Source of the DNA: Roseibium denhamense
Lineage (GTDB): Bacteria > Pseudomonadota > Alphaproteobacteria > Rhizobiales > Stappiaceae
Reading direction: 5' to 3'
DNA length: 64,000 bases
Assembly (NCBI RefSeq): GCF_009711415.1
Contig: NZ_SMLZ01000109.1
Span: 124,001-188,000, forward strand
The notes under the pieces are model-generated. The model saw only the letters and a list, made by a program, of their open reading frames with translations. It was not told the DNA's origin and searched no databases. Both the position numbers and the translations under genes were made by a program. The stretch's first letter is position 1. Every line of letters begins with the position of its first letter. Shown in pieces: positions 26,206 to 34,952 of the stretch.

Positions 26206-27132
26206 ATGATCAGCGTCTTTGACATTGGCGGATCAAAGGTCGCCGGCAGCGCGTATGTGGCGGGGTCAGGCGTTTCCCCTATCGAGACCGAACCGACCCC
26301 GACCCAAGATTATTTCGAGTTCTGCCGTCTTCTGGCACGGATGACAGCCGCCGGGGCGTCAGGAGTTGGACTTTCCATTGCCGGCGTTGTTGATCCAAAA
26401 GCAGGCACGGTCCGCGCGGCCAACATTCCCTGTCTCTCCGGCAAACTGCTTGCATCAGACCTGGAAGCCGTTACCGGCAAACCTGTGTTTTTGATCAATG
26501 ATGCAAAGGCTTTTGCGCTGGCCGAAGCACACTCTGAAGACAACGCTCAGCACGACATCGTGCTGGGGATCATTCTCGGAACCGGAATTGGTGGTGCTCT
26601 AGTGATAAATGGCAGATGCTTTCAGGGCGAACAGGGCATTGCCGGGGAATGGGGCCACGGCCCTGCGAGCGCAGCACGAACCGGCTTCGCACTGCCGGAT
26701 TGGTCCTGCGGCTGCGGGCAAACCGGCTGCCTGGATGTCTTTGGCGGCGCGCGGGGGCTGGAACGCCTCCATACCCACCTCTCATCCCATCGGCAGTCCT
26801 CTTTCGAGATCCTAAAAGCCTGGGAACAAGGTGACCTAGATGCTGGAACAACCCTTGATGTCTATCTCGATATTGTCGGCGGTGCGCTGGCTAATCTCGT
26901 GAACATCTTCGATCCCTCCATCATTGTGGCGGGTGGTGGCCTTTCTGGAAACAGCCGGCTGCTGAACGCACTTGAACAGGAACTTCGGCTGAGATGCCTT
27001 GCAGGCGGAAACGCTCCAGGAATACGGCCTGCCTCCACCGGCTCAATAGCTGCCCTGCTCGGGGCCGGTATTCATGCCTCACAGATGGTTGCGGATAATC
27101 AGAAGAGCATGGTCCGTCATGGCGAGACTTGA
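26206..27132 (+). CDS. ROK-family sugar kinase (amino-sugar type)
   Basis: 308-aa kinase of the ROK family. Phosphate-binding DIGGSK at residues 6-11, catalytic Asp99 (LINDAKAFALAE), a second phosphate loop GTGIGGALVING and the zinc site His151 (EWGHGP) plus Cys168, Cys170, Cys175 (CGCGQTGC). Substrate is likely GlcNAc, ManNAc or a related sugar, from the downstream amino-sugar genes. The ATG at 26206 begins MISVFDIGG, the family N-terminus; ribosome-site support is weak. Its end overlaps cutC by 14 nt. Confidence 0.85.
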   Translation: MISVFDIGGSKVAGSAYVAGSGVSPIETEPTPTQDYFEFCRLLARMTAAGASGVGLSIAGVVDPKAGTVRAANIPCLSGKLLASDLEAVTGKPVFLINDAKAFALAEAHSEDNAQHDIVLGIILGTGIGGALVINGRCFQGEQGIAGEWGHGPASAARTGFALPDWSCGCGQTGCLDVFGGARGLERLHTHLSSHRQSSFEILKAWEQGDLDAGTTLDVYLDIVGGALANLVNIFDPSIIVAGGGLSGNSRLLNALEQELRLRCLAGGNAPGIRPASTGSIAALLGAGIHASQMVADNQKSMVRHGET

Positions 27133-27829
27133 GATTTGTGTCGACACAATTGACGGCCTGCGAACCGCAATACGCGGAGGTGCGGACCGGATAGAACTCT
27201 GCTCGGCTCTTGCGATTGGAGGTTTGTCGCCATCGCTCGCACTGCTTCATGCAGCCAGGGAAAGTCCCATACCCGTTTACGTGATGGTCCGCCCCCGGGC
27301 GGGCGGCTTTCTCTATTCGGATGCGGAATTAGCCGGGATGGAAAAGGAAATCGCTCAGGTTCGCGCCTTCGGGCTTGCCGGAGCCGTGTTCGGTGCAGGG
27401 TCATCTGAGGGCCTTGCTTTGGACCAATTGCAAAGGCTTTGCGCTGCTGCGGGTGATCTCGGCAAAACCCTTCACCGGGTCGTCGATCTTCTCCCTTCAA
27501 GAACCGCCATCCTGGCCCCTGCAAGGGACCTTAGCTTTGAGCGCATCCTGACATCCGGCGGCGTACGAAGCGCTGTGGACGGGCTAGATGACCTTCGGGA
27601 TCTTGTCCACGCTGCACCAAGCGGCCTGTCGATTATGCCGGGCTCTGGCGTAACACCGGACAATGCGGCTCAGATTTTAAGACACACCGGCGCGCGCGAA
27701 CTCCATGCATCTGCCGGAAAACCCCTAGCACACGCTCCCAAGGCCGAGATCGATTTGGGTTTCAGTTTGACCGGCGTAGAGCAAACCTGTGAACACACCG
27801 TCCGTGCACTCAAGGACAAATGCCGCTAA
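27119..27829 (+). CDS. cutC: CutC family protein
   Basis: 236-aa TIM-barrel protein of the CutC family: EICVDTIDGLRTAIRGGADR, IELCSALAIGGLSPS, PVYVMVRPRAGGFLYSD and ERILTSGGVRSAVDGL are characteristic. CutC was linked to copper handling, but the biochemical role is unsettled; here it is coupled to a sugar kinase and borders an amino-sugar cluster, which favours a carbohydrate-related role. It ends 6 nt from the convergent ABC ATPase gene. Confidence 0.9.
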   Translation: MARLEICVDTIDGLRTAIRGGADRIELCSALAIGGLSPSLALLHAARESPIPVYVMVRPRAGGFLYSDAELAGMEKEIAQVRAFGLAGAVFGAGSSEGLALDQLQRLCAAAGDLGKTLHRVVDLLPSRTAILAPARDLSFERILTSGGVRSAVDGLDDLRDLVHAAPSGLSIMPGSGVTPDNAAQILRHTGARELHASAGKPLAHAPKAEIDLGFSLTGVEQTCEHTVRALKDKCR

Positions 27830-27835
27830 GCCTTT

Positions 27836-28834
27836 TTACGACAGGCGCGACCCTGCCGCGTCGAAGCGATAGGTTTTCGCCTCATCAAAGCCAAGCTGAA
27901 CTGTTGCGCCTGCCTCAATGTCAAATTGGCCGAACAGGCGAACCGTGAACGGCGCCTCTTCTCCAATATCGACAATCACATTGGTGTCGCCGCCCAAATG
28001 CTCCACATGAATGACGGATCCTGCGAGCGCCCCGGCGTCACCAATATGAACATACTCCGGACGGATGCCCACCTGCTCGCCATCCGAGCCGCCAAGCCGC
28101 GTGGCCGGAACGATGTTCATGGATGGTGAGCCCAAAAACTCTGCGACAAACCGGTTGGCTGGATTGTTGTAAAGGTCCATCGGGCTTCCAACCTGCTCGA
28201 CCCGGCCATCGCGCAGCACTACGATCTTGTCGGCAAGGGTCATTGCCTCGGTCTGATCATGGGTCACATAGATCATGCTACCTTCAAGCTGGCGGTGTAA
28301 TTTTGCAATCTCTAGGCGGGTGTTCATCCGCAATGCGGCATCCAGGTTGGACAGCGGTTCGTCAAACAGAAACAGTTGCGGCTGGCGCACCACTGCACGC
28401 CCGATCGCGACCCTCTGGCGTTGCCCCCCGGACAGTTCGGCAGGACGGCGATCAAGATAAGGGTCGAGGGAAAGCATGCGGCTCGCTTCCGCAACACGTG
28501 CTTCGATCTCCGCCTTGGGCTGCTTTTCCTGCTTGAGCGCAAGCGACATGTTTTCGCACACGTTCAAATGCGGATAAAGCGCATAGGATTGGAACACCAT
28601 GGCGATGCCGCGCTTGGCTGGAGGTGTGTCATTCACCACAGACGCGCCGATCCGGATTTCGCCGCTGGTTGCATCCTCAAGGCCCGCGATAACGCGAAGA
28701 AGCGTGGACTTGCCGCATCCAGACGGGCCGACAAAGACTACAAACTCGCCCTCTTCCACAGTCAGGTTGATATCTTTGAGCACATGCACCGCGCCAAAAG
28801 ACTTGTTGAGATCGGTAAGTTGAAGAGCGGTCAT
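27836..28834 (-). CDS. Sugar ABC transporter ATPase (UgpC/MsmK type)
   Basis: 332-aa ATPase: Walker A GPSGCGKST, Q-loop VFQSYALYPH, signature LSGGQRQRVAIGRAVVR, Walker B LFLFDEPLSNLD, H-loop YVTHDQTEAM, and a C-terminal OB-fold regulatory domain of MalK type. It is the last gene of the murQ-SBP-permease-permease-dehydrogenase-ATPase operon, 4 nt after the dehydrogenase. It energises import of the amino sugar or peptidoglycan-derived sugar. Confidence 0.93.
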   Translation of the reverse strand: MTALQLTDLNKSFGAVHVLKDINLTVEEGEFVVFVGPSGCGKSTLLRVIAGLEDATSGEIRIGASVVNDTPPAKRGIAMVFQSYALYPHLNVCENMSLALKQEKQPKAEIEARVAEASRMLSLDPYLDRRPAELSGGQRQRVAIGRAVVRQPQLFLFDEPLSNLDAALRMNTRLEIAKLHRQLEGSMIYVTHDQTEAMTLADKIVVLRDGRVEQVGSPMDLYNNPANRFVAEFLGSPSMNIVPATRLGGSDGEQVGIRPEYVHIGDAGALAGSVIHVEHLGGDTNVIVDIGEEAPFTVRLFGQFDIEAGATVQLGFDEAKTYRFDAAGSRLS

Positions 28835-28838
28835 GGGA

Positions 28839-29867
28839 TCAAGCTCCAGAAAGGTCTACAGCAACGCCGGTGCGGATGCTTTCGTCTGCGGCAAGGCATA
28901 TGCGTAGGGATTGCACGGCGTCATTCATGTGGCGGGTCAGATCGATATCATCTTCGATGGCCCGGATCATTGCGGCTTGTTCCGCATCACATAGGTCCTG
29001 ATGGCCCGGTTCATCGGGCAAACTGACCAGCCGGTCACCTGTCAGTGTATGGACAAGAAGCTTGCCGGCAGACGTATGGCCATCGACATCATCGGAGCCC
29101 TCATCCTTGACGTCGGTGATAGAGACCGACCCGTTCGGGGTGACGATGTCTTTCACAAAATGGGCGGTCTCGGACATCATTGGGCCCCAACCCGCCTCAT
29201 ACCAGCCAACAGAGCCGTCCTCGAACGTCACCTGGAAATGGCCGTAATTATACATGTCGGCCGCAATCTCATCGGACAGGCGGACCCCCATGCCATGAAC
29301 CTTGACCGGCTTTGCGTCCGTGATCTGACACATGACATCGACATAATGAACGCCACAGTCGACAATCGGACTGACAGACTTCATCAAAGACTTGTGAGTT
29401 TCCCAGGTAGGCCCTCTGCTTTGCTGATTGAGGTTCATCCGGAACACATACGGCCCGCCCAGCGCACGGGCCTCTTCAACCAGCTTCACCCATCCTGGAT
29501 GATGACGCAGGATGTAACCGATCATCAGCTTGCGGCCGGTCTCTACCGCCAGATCCACGATCTCCTGCGCATCGTCCACGGAAGCGGCCAATGGCTTCTC
29601 GCAAAAGACATGCGCACCGGACCGCAGCGCTTTAAGCGCATAAGGTTTGTGGGATTCGGTGTAAGACGCGATCACCACCAGGTCGGGTTTTGCCGCGGCT
29701 AGCGCTTGATCGACATCGGTGAAGTATGGAACATCGCTCAAGGCCTCCGGTAGATCGGGGCGCGGGCCCCGCGCCACCAGTCCGGCAAGTTTGGAAGTTC
29801 CTTTCGTGTGGGCCAGAGCATGGCTCAAGCCCATATTCCCCAGACCAATAACGAGAACCCAGATCAT
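28839..29867 (-). CDS. Gfo/Idh/MocA family oxidoreductase
   Basis: 342-aa NAD(P)-dependent sugar oxidoreductase. N-terminal Rossmann motif VIGLGNMGLSHA, the conserved EKPLAASVDDAQE (catalytic Lys region) and a C-terminal domain with DCGVHYVDVMCQI. The ATG overlaps the permease stop by 4 nt. A dehydrogenase within a sugar ABC operon suggests oxidation or epimerisation of the imported sugar, for example an anhydro- or N-acyl sugar. It is not a standard member of GlcNAc operons. Confidence 0.87.
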   Translation of the reverse strand: MIWVLVIGLGNMGLSHALAHTKGTSKLAGLVARGPRPDLPEALSDVPYFTDVDQALAAAKPDLVVIASYTESHKPYALKALRSGAHVFCEKPLAASVDDAQEIVDLAVETGRKLMIGYILRHHPGWVKLVEEARALGGPYVFRMNLNQQSRGPTWETHKSLMKSVSPIVDCGVHYVDVMCQITDAKPVKVHGMGVRLSDEIAADMYNYGHFQVTFEDGSVGWYEAGWGPMMSETAHFVKDIVTPNGSVSITDVKDEGSDDVDGHTSAGKLLVHTLTGDRLVSLPDEPGHQDLCDAEQAAMIRAIEDDIDLTRHMNDAVQSLRICLAADESIRTGVAVDLSGA

Positions 29868-30703
29868 TTGACAGCTCCCGATGTAATGCCGCGGATCAGC
29901 TGACGGGAGAAGATCACGTAAAGGATCATGACGGGCAGAATGGCGAGGGACAGGGCAGACAGAACCGCATTCCAGTCGGTTACGAACTGCCCGATGAACA
30001 CCTGGCTCCCGAGTGTGAGCGTCTTGGTCTCTTCCGCCGGAGCCAGAATCAACGGGAACCAGAGATCGTTCCAGATCGGGATCATGTTGAAGACGGCAAC
30101 GGTCGCCATGGCGGGCCGCACAAGCGGAAGAACAAGCCGGAAGAAAATCGTGTATTCGCTGAGGCCGTCAATCCGGCCAGCATTCTTCAGATCTTCTGAA
30201 ACCTGGCGCATGAATTCCGACAAAATGAACACTGCGAGCGGCAGACCTTGTGCGGTATAGACAAGGATCAACGCCATCAGCGTGTTCACAAGACCGGTCT
30301 GGACCATCAGGTCGAGGATCGCGACGGTTCCGATCCGGATCGGGATCATGATGCCGAGCGCGAGGTATAGGCCCATCAGCGTATTGCCCCGAAACCTGTA
30401 TTCCGACAGCGCAAAGGCCGCCATCGCACCGAACAGCAGGATGAAAAACAGGGAGACGACGGTGACGATCAGGGAGTTCTGGAAGTAGAGAAAGAAGTCC
30501 CCCTGTTTCATGACCGTTTCATAGCCGATCATTGAAAAGCTGTCGGCATCGGGCAGCGCCAAAGGCTCCCGGAAGATCGCCTTCCGCGTCTTGAAGCTGT
30601 TGATCAGGATCACGAAGACCGGAAACAGCGCAATCAGTGTGTAGAGAATGAGCGCGCCATGCGCGGCAACCGCATTCAGCGGGTTTTGGCGGGCTTTGTT
30701 CAT
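29864..30703 (-). CDS. Sugar ABC transporter permease (MalG type)
   Basis: 279-aa permease with six TM helices and an EAA loop (EDLKNAGRIDGLSEYTIFFR). GGAGG lies 7 nt before the ATG. It starts 12 nt after its partner permease and overlaps the dehydrogenase by 4 nt. Confidence 0.92.
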   Translation of the reverse strand: MNKARQNPLNAVAAHGALILYTLIALFPVFVILINSFKTRKAIFREPLALPDADSFSMIGYETVMKQGDFFLYFQNSLIVTVVSLFFILLFGAMAAFALSEYRFRGNTLMGLYLALGIMIPIRIGTVAILDLMVQTGLVNTLMALILVYTAQGLPLAVFILSEFMRQVSEDLKNAGRIDGLSEYTIFFRLVLPLVRPAMATVAVFNMIPIWNDLWFPLILAPAEETKTLTLGSQVFIGQFVTDWNAVLSALSLAILPVMILYVIFSRQLIRGITSGAVK

Positions 30704-30715
30704 GTCAGGCCCTCC

Positions 30716-31630
30716 TTAGAACTGGTAGCGCTTCAAGCGCGTTTGAATACCGAAGAGATAGATGCACACGCCGACCAGGATGATCCCGAACATGGCTGTC
30801 GCAATGGCCGACCCCATATGCGGATCTCCAAGCTGCAGCTGAAACCCGAAGAACGTGCGGTACATGAAAGTGCCGAGGATATCCGTTGAGAAATCCGGAC
30901 CGGCAAGCGCGCCCTGAGCTGTATAGATCAGGTCGAATGCGTTGAAGTTTCCAACAAAGGTCAGGATCGAAATGATCCCGATCGAGGGCAGGATCAGCGG
31001 CAGCTTGATCTTCCAGAAAGCGGCCATTCCGGTAATGCCGTCAACCTCGCCCGCTTCGAGAACCTCTTCCGGGATCGACAGAAGCGCTGCGTAAATCAGC
31101 ATCATTGGAATGCCGACAAACTGCCACACGGAAATCAAAGCCAGTGTCGTAAGAGCATATTCTTCCTTACCCAGCCAAGGCGCGAACAAGCTTTTGAGGC
31201 CGACAGCGCTTAACAGGTCCGGTGCAATGCCCCAGATCGGAGACAGGATCAGTTTCCAGGCAAACCCAACGATGACAAAGGACAGGATGGTCGGAACAAA
31301 TATGGCGGAGCGGTAGAAAGCGGCAAAGCGCAGGCGCGGATGGCTGAGAATGGCGGCAAGCGCAATGCCAATCGGGTTTTGCACCAGCATGTGAATTACA
31401 AAAAACCAGAAATTGTTCGCCAGCGCATTCCAGAAGCTTTCGGACCAGCGTGGATCACCGAACAGCGTGCGGAAATTCTCAAGTCCGACAAACATGCGCA
31501 CCTGATCGGCTTCCGTGTAGAGCGCGAGCCGCAACGTATTGAACAGCGGAAAAATCATGATGGCCGTGTAGACCAGCACGGCTGGCGCCAGAAACACGAT
31601 CACATGGCTTTTTATGCGAGGCGATTTCAT
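30716..31630 (-). CDS. Sugar ABC transporter permease (MalF type)
   Basis: 304-aa permease with six or more TM helices and the EAA loop EEVLEAGEVDGITGMAAFWK. It is separated from the binding-protein gene by about 80 nt that hold a strong hairpin, so it is probably expressed at a lower level than the binding protein. Confidence 0.92.
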   Translation of the reverse strand: MKSPRIKSHVIVFLAPAVLVYTAIMIFPLFNTLRLALYTEADQVRMFVGLENFRTLFGDPRWSESFWNALANNFWFFVIHMLVQNPIGIALAAILSHPRLRFAAFYRSAIFVPTILSFVIVGFAWKLILSPIWGIAPDLLSAVGLKSLFAPWLGKEEYALTTLALISVWQFVGIPMMLIYAALLSIPEEVLEAGEVDGITGMAAFWKIKLPLILPSIGIISILTFVGNFNAFDLIYTAQGALAGPDFSTDILGTFMYRTFFGFQLQLGDPHMGSAIATAMFGIILVGVCIYLFGIQTRLKRYQF

Positions 31631-31668
31631 GCCACTCCCCCACTCAACTAAGAGCTGGCTAATAAAAT

Positions 31669-31693
31669 GGCTCCGGACGGACCGTCCGGAGCC
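31669..31693 (-). terminator. Strong hairpin between binding protein and permeases
   Basis: Twelve-bp perfect inverted repeat (GGCTCCGGACGG 31669-31680, its complement 31682-31693) around one base, followed on the minus strand by ATTTTATT. This is the best terminator-like hairpin among the transporter operons here and likely acts as an attenuator after the binding-protein gene. Confidence 0.75.
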
Positions 31694-31711
31694 TTATTGC
31701 GTGAAGGCCGG

Positions 31712-32965
31712 TTACTGCTGCGGCTCGTACCAGCTGGCAAGGCCGTCCTGAAGTTCCTTACCGAGGTCTTCAGCAGACTTGGTGCCCTTGATGGCCGCAA
31801 CAGAGGCGCCCCAGGTTTCATTCTCCAGGTTCGGCGTGCCGCGGGAGAGGATCTGGTAGGTGGAGCGGATGGTGGACTCGCACTCACCGCGCCAGGAAAC
31901 GAATTCCTGAGCCAGCGGATCTTCCATCGCGACATCAAAGCTGGACAGGGAGAAGAAGCCCGGCAGCGCGTTTGCATAGATCGTCGCGAATTCTTCAGAA
32001 CCGACCCAGTTCAGGAAGGTCTTCGCAGCATCCGCATTCTCACTTTTGGCGTTCAAACCGATGGCAATGTCGGTATGGTCCGAAATGTAGCAGGTATCCC
32101 CTTCATTCTGGACCGGCGGCTTGAATGCGCCCATCTCGAAATCAGCCTGCGCGTTGAAGCCAGTGATTTCCCAGCTACCCGCCGGATAAATTGCGGCGCG
32201 TCCGAGTGTGAACAGGTTCTGGCTATCCGGATAAGTTTGGGCTTCATAGCCGTCCCCGAGATAGTCACTCCACTTGGCAAGCGTGCGGTACGGCGCGACC
32301 CATTGATCGTCAGTGAGCTTCTGTTCACCCTTGATCAGCGCAAGACGCCCTTCCTCACCTTTCCAGTAGTTCGGCCCGATGTTGTTGTAGCCCATCGTTG
32401 CCGCTTCCCACTGGTCGTTTGTGCCCATGGCAAGGGGAATGTAGGAGCCGTCTTCCTTGAACTTGTCCAGCGCTGCAAAGAACTCCGTCTCGGTCTGAGG
32501 AACTTCAACACCGACTTCTTCAAAGGCTTCCTTGTTGTAGATGAAGCCATGGATCACGGAGGCCATCGGAACACAGAAGGTCGCCGACCCGTCATCCGTC
32601 TGCCAGGCGGACTTTGCCACGTCGGAGAAGTTGGACATGTTCTCCAGACCGGAGACATCGGCAAGATGGCCAGCATCGTAAAGCGCCAGGGACGCATCAA
32701 ACGGGCGGCAGGTAATCAGATCACCGGCGCTGCCCGCATCCAGTTTGGAGTTCAACACGGCATTGTATTCCGCAGGAGCGGACGGCGTGAACTTTACCTT
32801 GATGCCCGGATGAGAAGCTTCAAAAGCCGGAATGATCTTGTCCTGCCAGAGGGTCAGGTCATCGTTCCGCCAGCTCTCGATGGTCAAGGTGACATCTTCA
32901 GCGAAGGCTGGGCCGCTCAAAAGCGTGGTTGCGAGTAGCGTAACAATCAGGGATTTGTTTGACAT
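31712..32965 (-). CDS. Sugar ABC transporter solute-binding protein
   Basis: 417-aa periplasmic binding protein of the carbohydrate (family 1) class. Signal peptide (SLIVTLLATTLLSGPAFA) then EDVTLTIESWRNDDL. Many aromatic residues in the mature part (WEAATMGYNN; NYWKGEEGR; PAGSWEITGF) fit sugar stacking. It is downstream of murQ by 47 nt and upstream of the permeases. Likely ligand GlcNAc, chitobiose or MurNAc-containing sugar. Confidence 0.9.
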   Translation of the reverse strand: MSNKSLIVTLLATTLLSGPAFAEDVTLTIESWRNDDLTLWQDKIIPAFEASHPGIKVKFTPSAPAEYNAVLNSKLDAGSAGDLITCRPFDASLALYDAGHLADVSGLENMSNFSDVAKSAWQTDDGSATFCVPMASVIHGFIYNKEAFEEVGVEVPQTETEFFAALDKFKEDGSYIPLAMGTNDQWEAATMGYNNIGPNYWKGEEGRLALIKGEQKLTDDQWVAPYRTLAKWSDYLGDGYEAQTYPDSQNLFTLGRAAIYPAGSWEITGFNAQADFEMGAFKPPVQNEGDTCYISDHTDIAIGLNAKSENADAAKTFLNWVGSEEFATIYANALPGFFSLSSFDVAMEDPLAQEFVSWRGECESTIRSTYQILSRGTPNLENETWGASVAAIKGTKSAEDLGKELQDGLASWYEPQQ

Positions 32966-33012
32966 AGTGTCCTCCTACTATTCCTGCGGCCCGTTCCCGG
33001 AAGGCCTCAGCG

Positions 33013-33906
33013 TCAGATATGCTGCAAAGCGGCCCGCAATTGTCCGTTTGTTCTGGCGAGCAGATTTTCAGCTTGGTCAAGGGAAGTCGCACCCGACGCC
33101 AACAAGACGGCCGGCTTTACTGCCCAATTCGATTTTTCAAGACTTCTTTGCGCCTGCGCCCGATCCACCCCGGCAATCCGGCAAACGATACCGGCAGCAC
33201 GCTCACGCAGTTTTGCATTGTCTGCAATTAGATTGACCATCATGCCGTCATGCACGTGCCCAAGGCCAATTCCCATCAGGGTCGACATGATGTTGAGTGC
33301 CGCCTTTTGCGCTGTCCCCGCACCCATACGCGTCGAACCGGCGACCACTTCCGGCGGTGTCGGCAAAGCAATCGCCACATCGGCAAATTCGAAAATCGGC
33401 ACGTCCGGATTATTGGCAATGCAAATCGTCTTCGCACCGATGGAACGGGCCTTTTTGGCAAATGCCATCGGATAAGGCGTCGTCCCGCTCGCCGTTAGTG
33501 CGATTACAAGATCAGAGGGCGTCACGGCGCCCGCATCCTGCTCGCCCGCAGAATGATCATCCTCAGTCCCGCCGGGCATCGATCCATTAACAGGAACACC
33601 GCCCGCCATAAACAAGCGAACCTGGCTGAGATCGAGACCGTATGTTCCAGGCAGCTCAGCTGCATCCGCAAGCGCCATAAGTGCGGACGACCCTGCGGCG
33701 GCATAGACAAGGCGGCCACCCCCACGGATTGCGTGAACCATTGCTTCGGAAGCAGCCACCAATTGAGGCAACGCCCCGGCCACGGCACGGACCGCCTCTT
33801 GCTGACCAGCCAGAAGACCACCCGCGACATCAAGCGCAGGACGCACATCTATTCCGAGCGCGTCCTCATGCAGCTTTTCGGTTTCGGGCAAGTCACTCAC
33901 GGCCAT
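33013..33906 (-). CDS. murQ: N-acetylmuramic acid 6-phosphate etherase
   Basis: 297-aa SIS-domain lyase removing D-lactate from MurNAc-6-phosphate to give GlcNAc-6-phosphate. Diagnostic stretch AGSTRMGAGTAQKAALNIMS and the SIS sugar-phosphate motif ALTASGTTPYPMAFAKKARS. GGAGG lies 6 nt before the ATG at 33906; an open extension to 33930 has no support. First gene of the ABC operon, divergent from the kinase/regulator operon across a 149-nt region with tandem repeats. Confidence 0.9.
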   Translation of the reverse strand: MAVSDLPETEKLHEDALGIDVRPALDVAGGLLAGQQEAVRAVAGALPQLVAASEAMVHAIRGGGRLVYAAAGSSALMALADAAELPGTYGLDLSQVRLFMAGGVPVNGSMPGGTEDDHSAGEQDAGAVTPSDLVIALTASGTTPYPMAFAKKARSIGAKTICIANNPDVPIFEFADVAIALPTPPEVVAGSTRMGAGTAQKAALNIMSTLMGIGLGHVHDGMMVNLIADNAKLRERAAGIVCRIAGVDRAQAQRSLEKSNWAVKPAVLLASGATSLDQAENLLARTNGQLRAALQHI

Positions 33907-33931
33907 CAAGTCCTCCTTCAATGGGACCATT

Positions 33932-33949
33932 AAATACCTTTAAAATACC
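33932..33949. promoter_or_regulatory. Tandem-repeat operator candidate, murQ side
   Basis: On the minus strand it reads GGTATTTTAAAGGTATTT: two GGTATT units 11 bp apart, 25 nt upstream of the murQ ATG. The same 18-mer with one difference is at 34036-34053 facing the other way. Confidence 0.6.
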
Positions 33950-34035
33950 TTTTGTCTACCATTTAATTTTCAGAAAGACATTTTTGTTCGAAAATCGCGC
34001 TTATCGAGCAATTTATGGGTTTCAAATTTCTTATT

Positions 34036-34053
34036 GGTATTGTAAAGGTATTT
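34036..34053. promoter_or_regulatory. Tandem-repeat operator candidate, kinase side
   Basis: GGTATTGTAAAGGTATTT, 17 of 18 identical to the motif on the murQ side, directly before the kinase ATG (34056). The AAAGG within it is also the only plausible ribosome site, so a bound regulator or its RNA would coincide with translation initiation signals. Confidence 0.6.
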
Positions 34054-34055
34054 TT

Positions 34056-34952
34056 ATGAGCAGACCAGTTAACCCAATTCGCATCGGCATAGATGGCGGC
34101 GGCACCACCTGCCGCTTTGCCCTGCAATTACCGGACAAGGTGCTTCGCACATCCCTTGGGAGCGCAAATGCTCATTCTGATCTGCAGGCAACAATTAATG
34201 TCCTGAATGCTGGCCTGAGTGAGCTGTTTGAAAAAGCGGATCTGCAGCCCGATGTCTTCTGGAATATTCCGGCATTCGCCGGATTGGCCGGAGTGACCAC
34301 CCAAGAGAAGGCAGACCAGATCGCGGGCGCCGTAAAACTCAACCGGCTCAGTGTTGAAGACGACAGACGCAGCGCTGTTGCCGGCGCTTTGAAAAACGGC
34401 AACGGGTATGTTGCCGGCGTCGGCACCGGTTCGTTCTTGGCGCGGCAGGACCAGACTGGCATCCGCTTTATGGGCGGGTATGGTGCCGACCTCGGTGATG
34501 AAGCATCTGGATGCTGGCTCGGCAAGGAACTCCTGAAGCGCCTTCTTTATTGGCGGGACAATGCCGTCGCGCCCTCAGCCCTTCTGGAGACTGTCTGGTC
34601 CGGCTTTGACAGCAACCTTGAAACCGTTCTCGCTTTCGGCCAATCAGCCCGGCCTGCCGATTTCGCCAAATTCGCACCGCAGATTGTCGACGCCGCCACC
34701 AGCGGAGATCCCAACGCGCTGGCGCTCATGGAAGCGGGCGCCCAGTACATTATTCAAAGTCTGCGGGTTCTCGGCTGGCAAGAGGGAGAAAAGGTATGTC
34801 TGCTGGGAGGTCTTGCCAGCCACTACCGGCCCTACCTCCCGCCACACATTGCCGCAAACCTTGCGCAGCCGGAAGGATCCGCGCTCGATGGATGCCTGCA
34901 CTTGGCAGGCCAGCTTGAACCGATCAGGGAGGAACGGGTCCATGAGCATTGA
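34056..34952 (+). CDS. BadF/BadG/BcrA/BcrD-type sugar kinase (GlcNAc kinase-like)
   Basis: 298-aa ASKHA-fold kinase with phosphate loop GIDGGGTTCRFAL (about residues 10-22), second motif VAGVGTGSFLARQ and adenosine-site CLLGGLASHYRPYL. The family includes mammalian-type N-acetylglucosamine kinase. In this setting it probably makes GlcNAc-6-P or MurNAc-6-P, the latter being needed by MurQ since the ABC route does not phosphorylate. The 3' end overlaps the regulator gene by 11 nt. Confidence 0.8.
   Translation: MSRPVNPIRIGIDGGGTTCRFALQLPDKVLRTSLGSANAHSDLQATINVLNAGLSELFEKADLQPDVFWNIPAFAGLAGVTTQEKADQIAGAVKLNRLSVEDDRRSAVAGALKNGNGYVAGVGTGSFLARQDQTGIRFMGGYGADLGDEASGCWLGKELLKRLLYWRDNAVAPSALLETVWSGFDSNLETVLAFGQSARPADFAKFAPQIVDAATSGDPNALALMEAGAQYIIQSLRVLGWQEGEKVCLLGGLASHYRPYLPPHIAANLAQPEGSALDGCLHLAGQLEPIREERVHEH

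Noticed and set aside
31667..32938. 423-codon plus-strand frame opposite the sugar-binding protein gene
   Set aside because: Exact antisense of a clear binding-protein gene, no domain and no ribosome site; codon-bias artefact.
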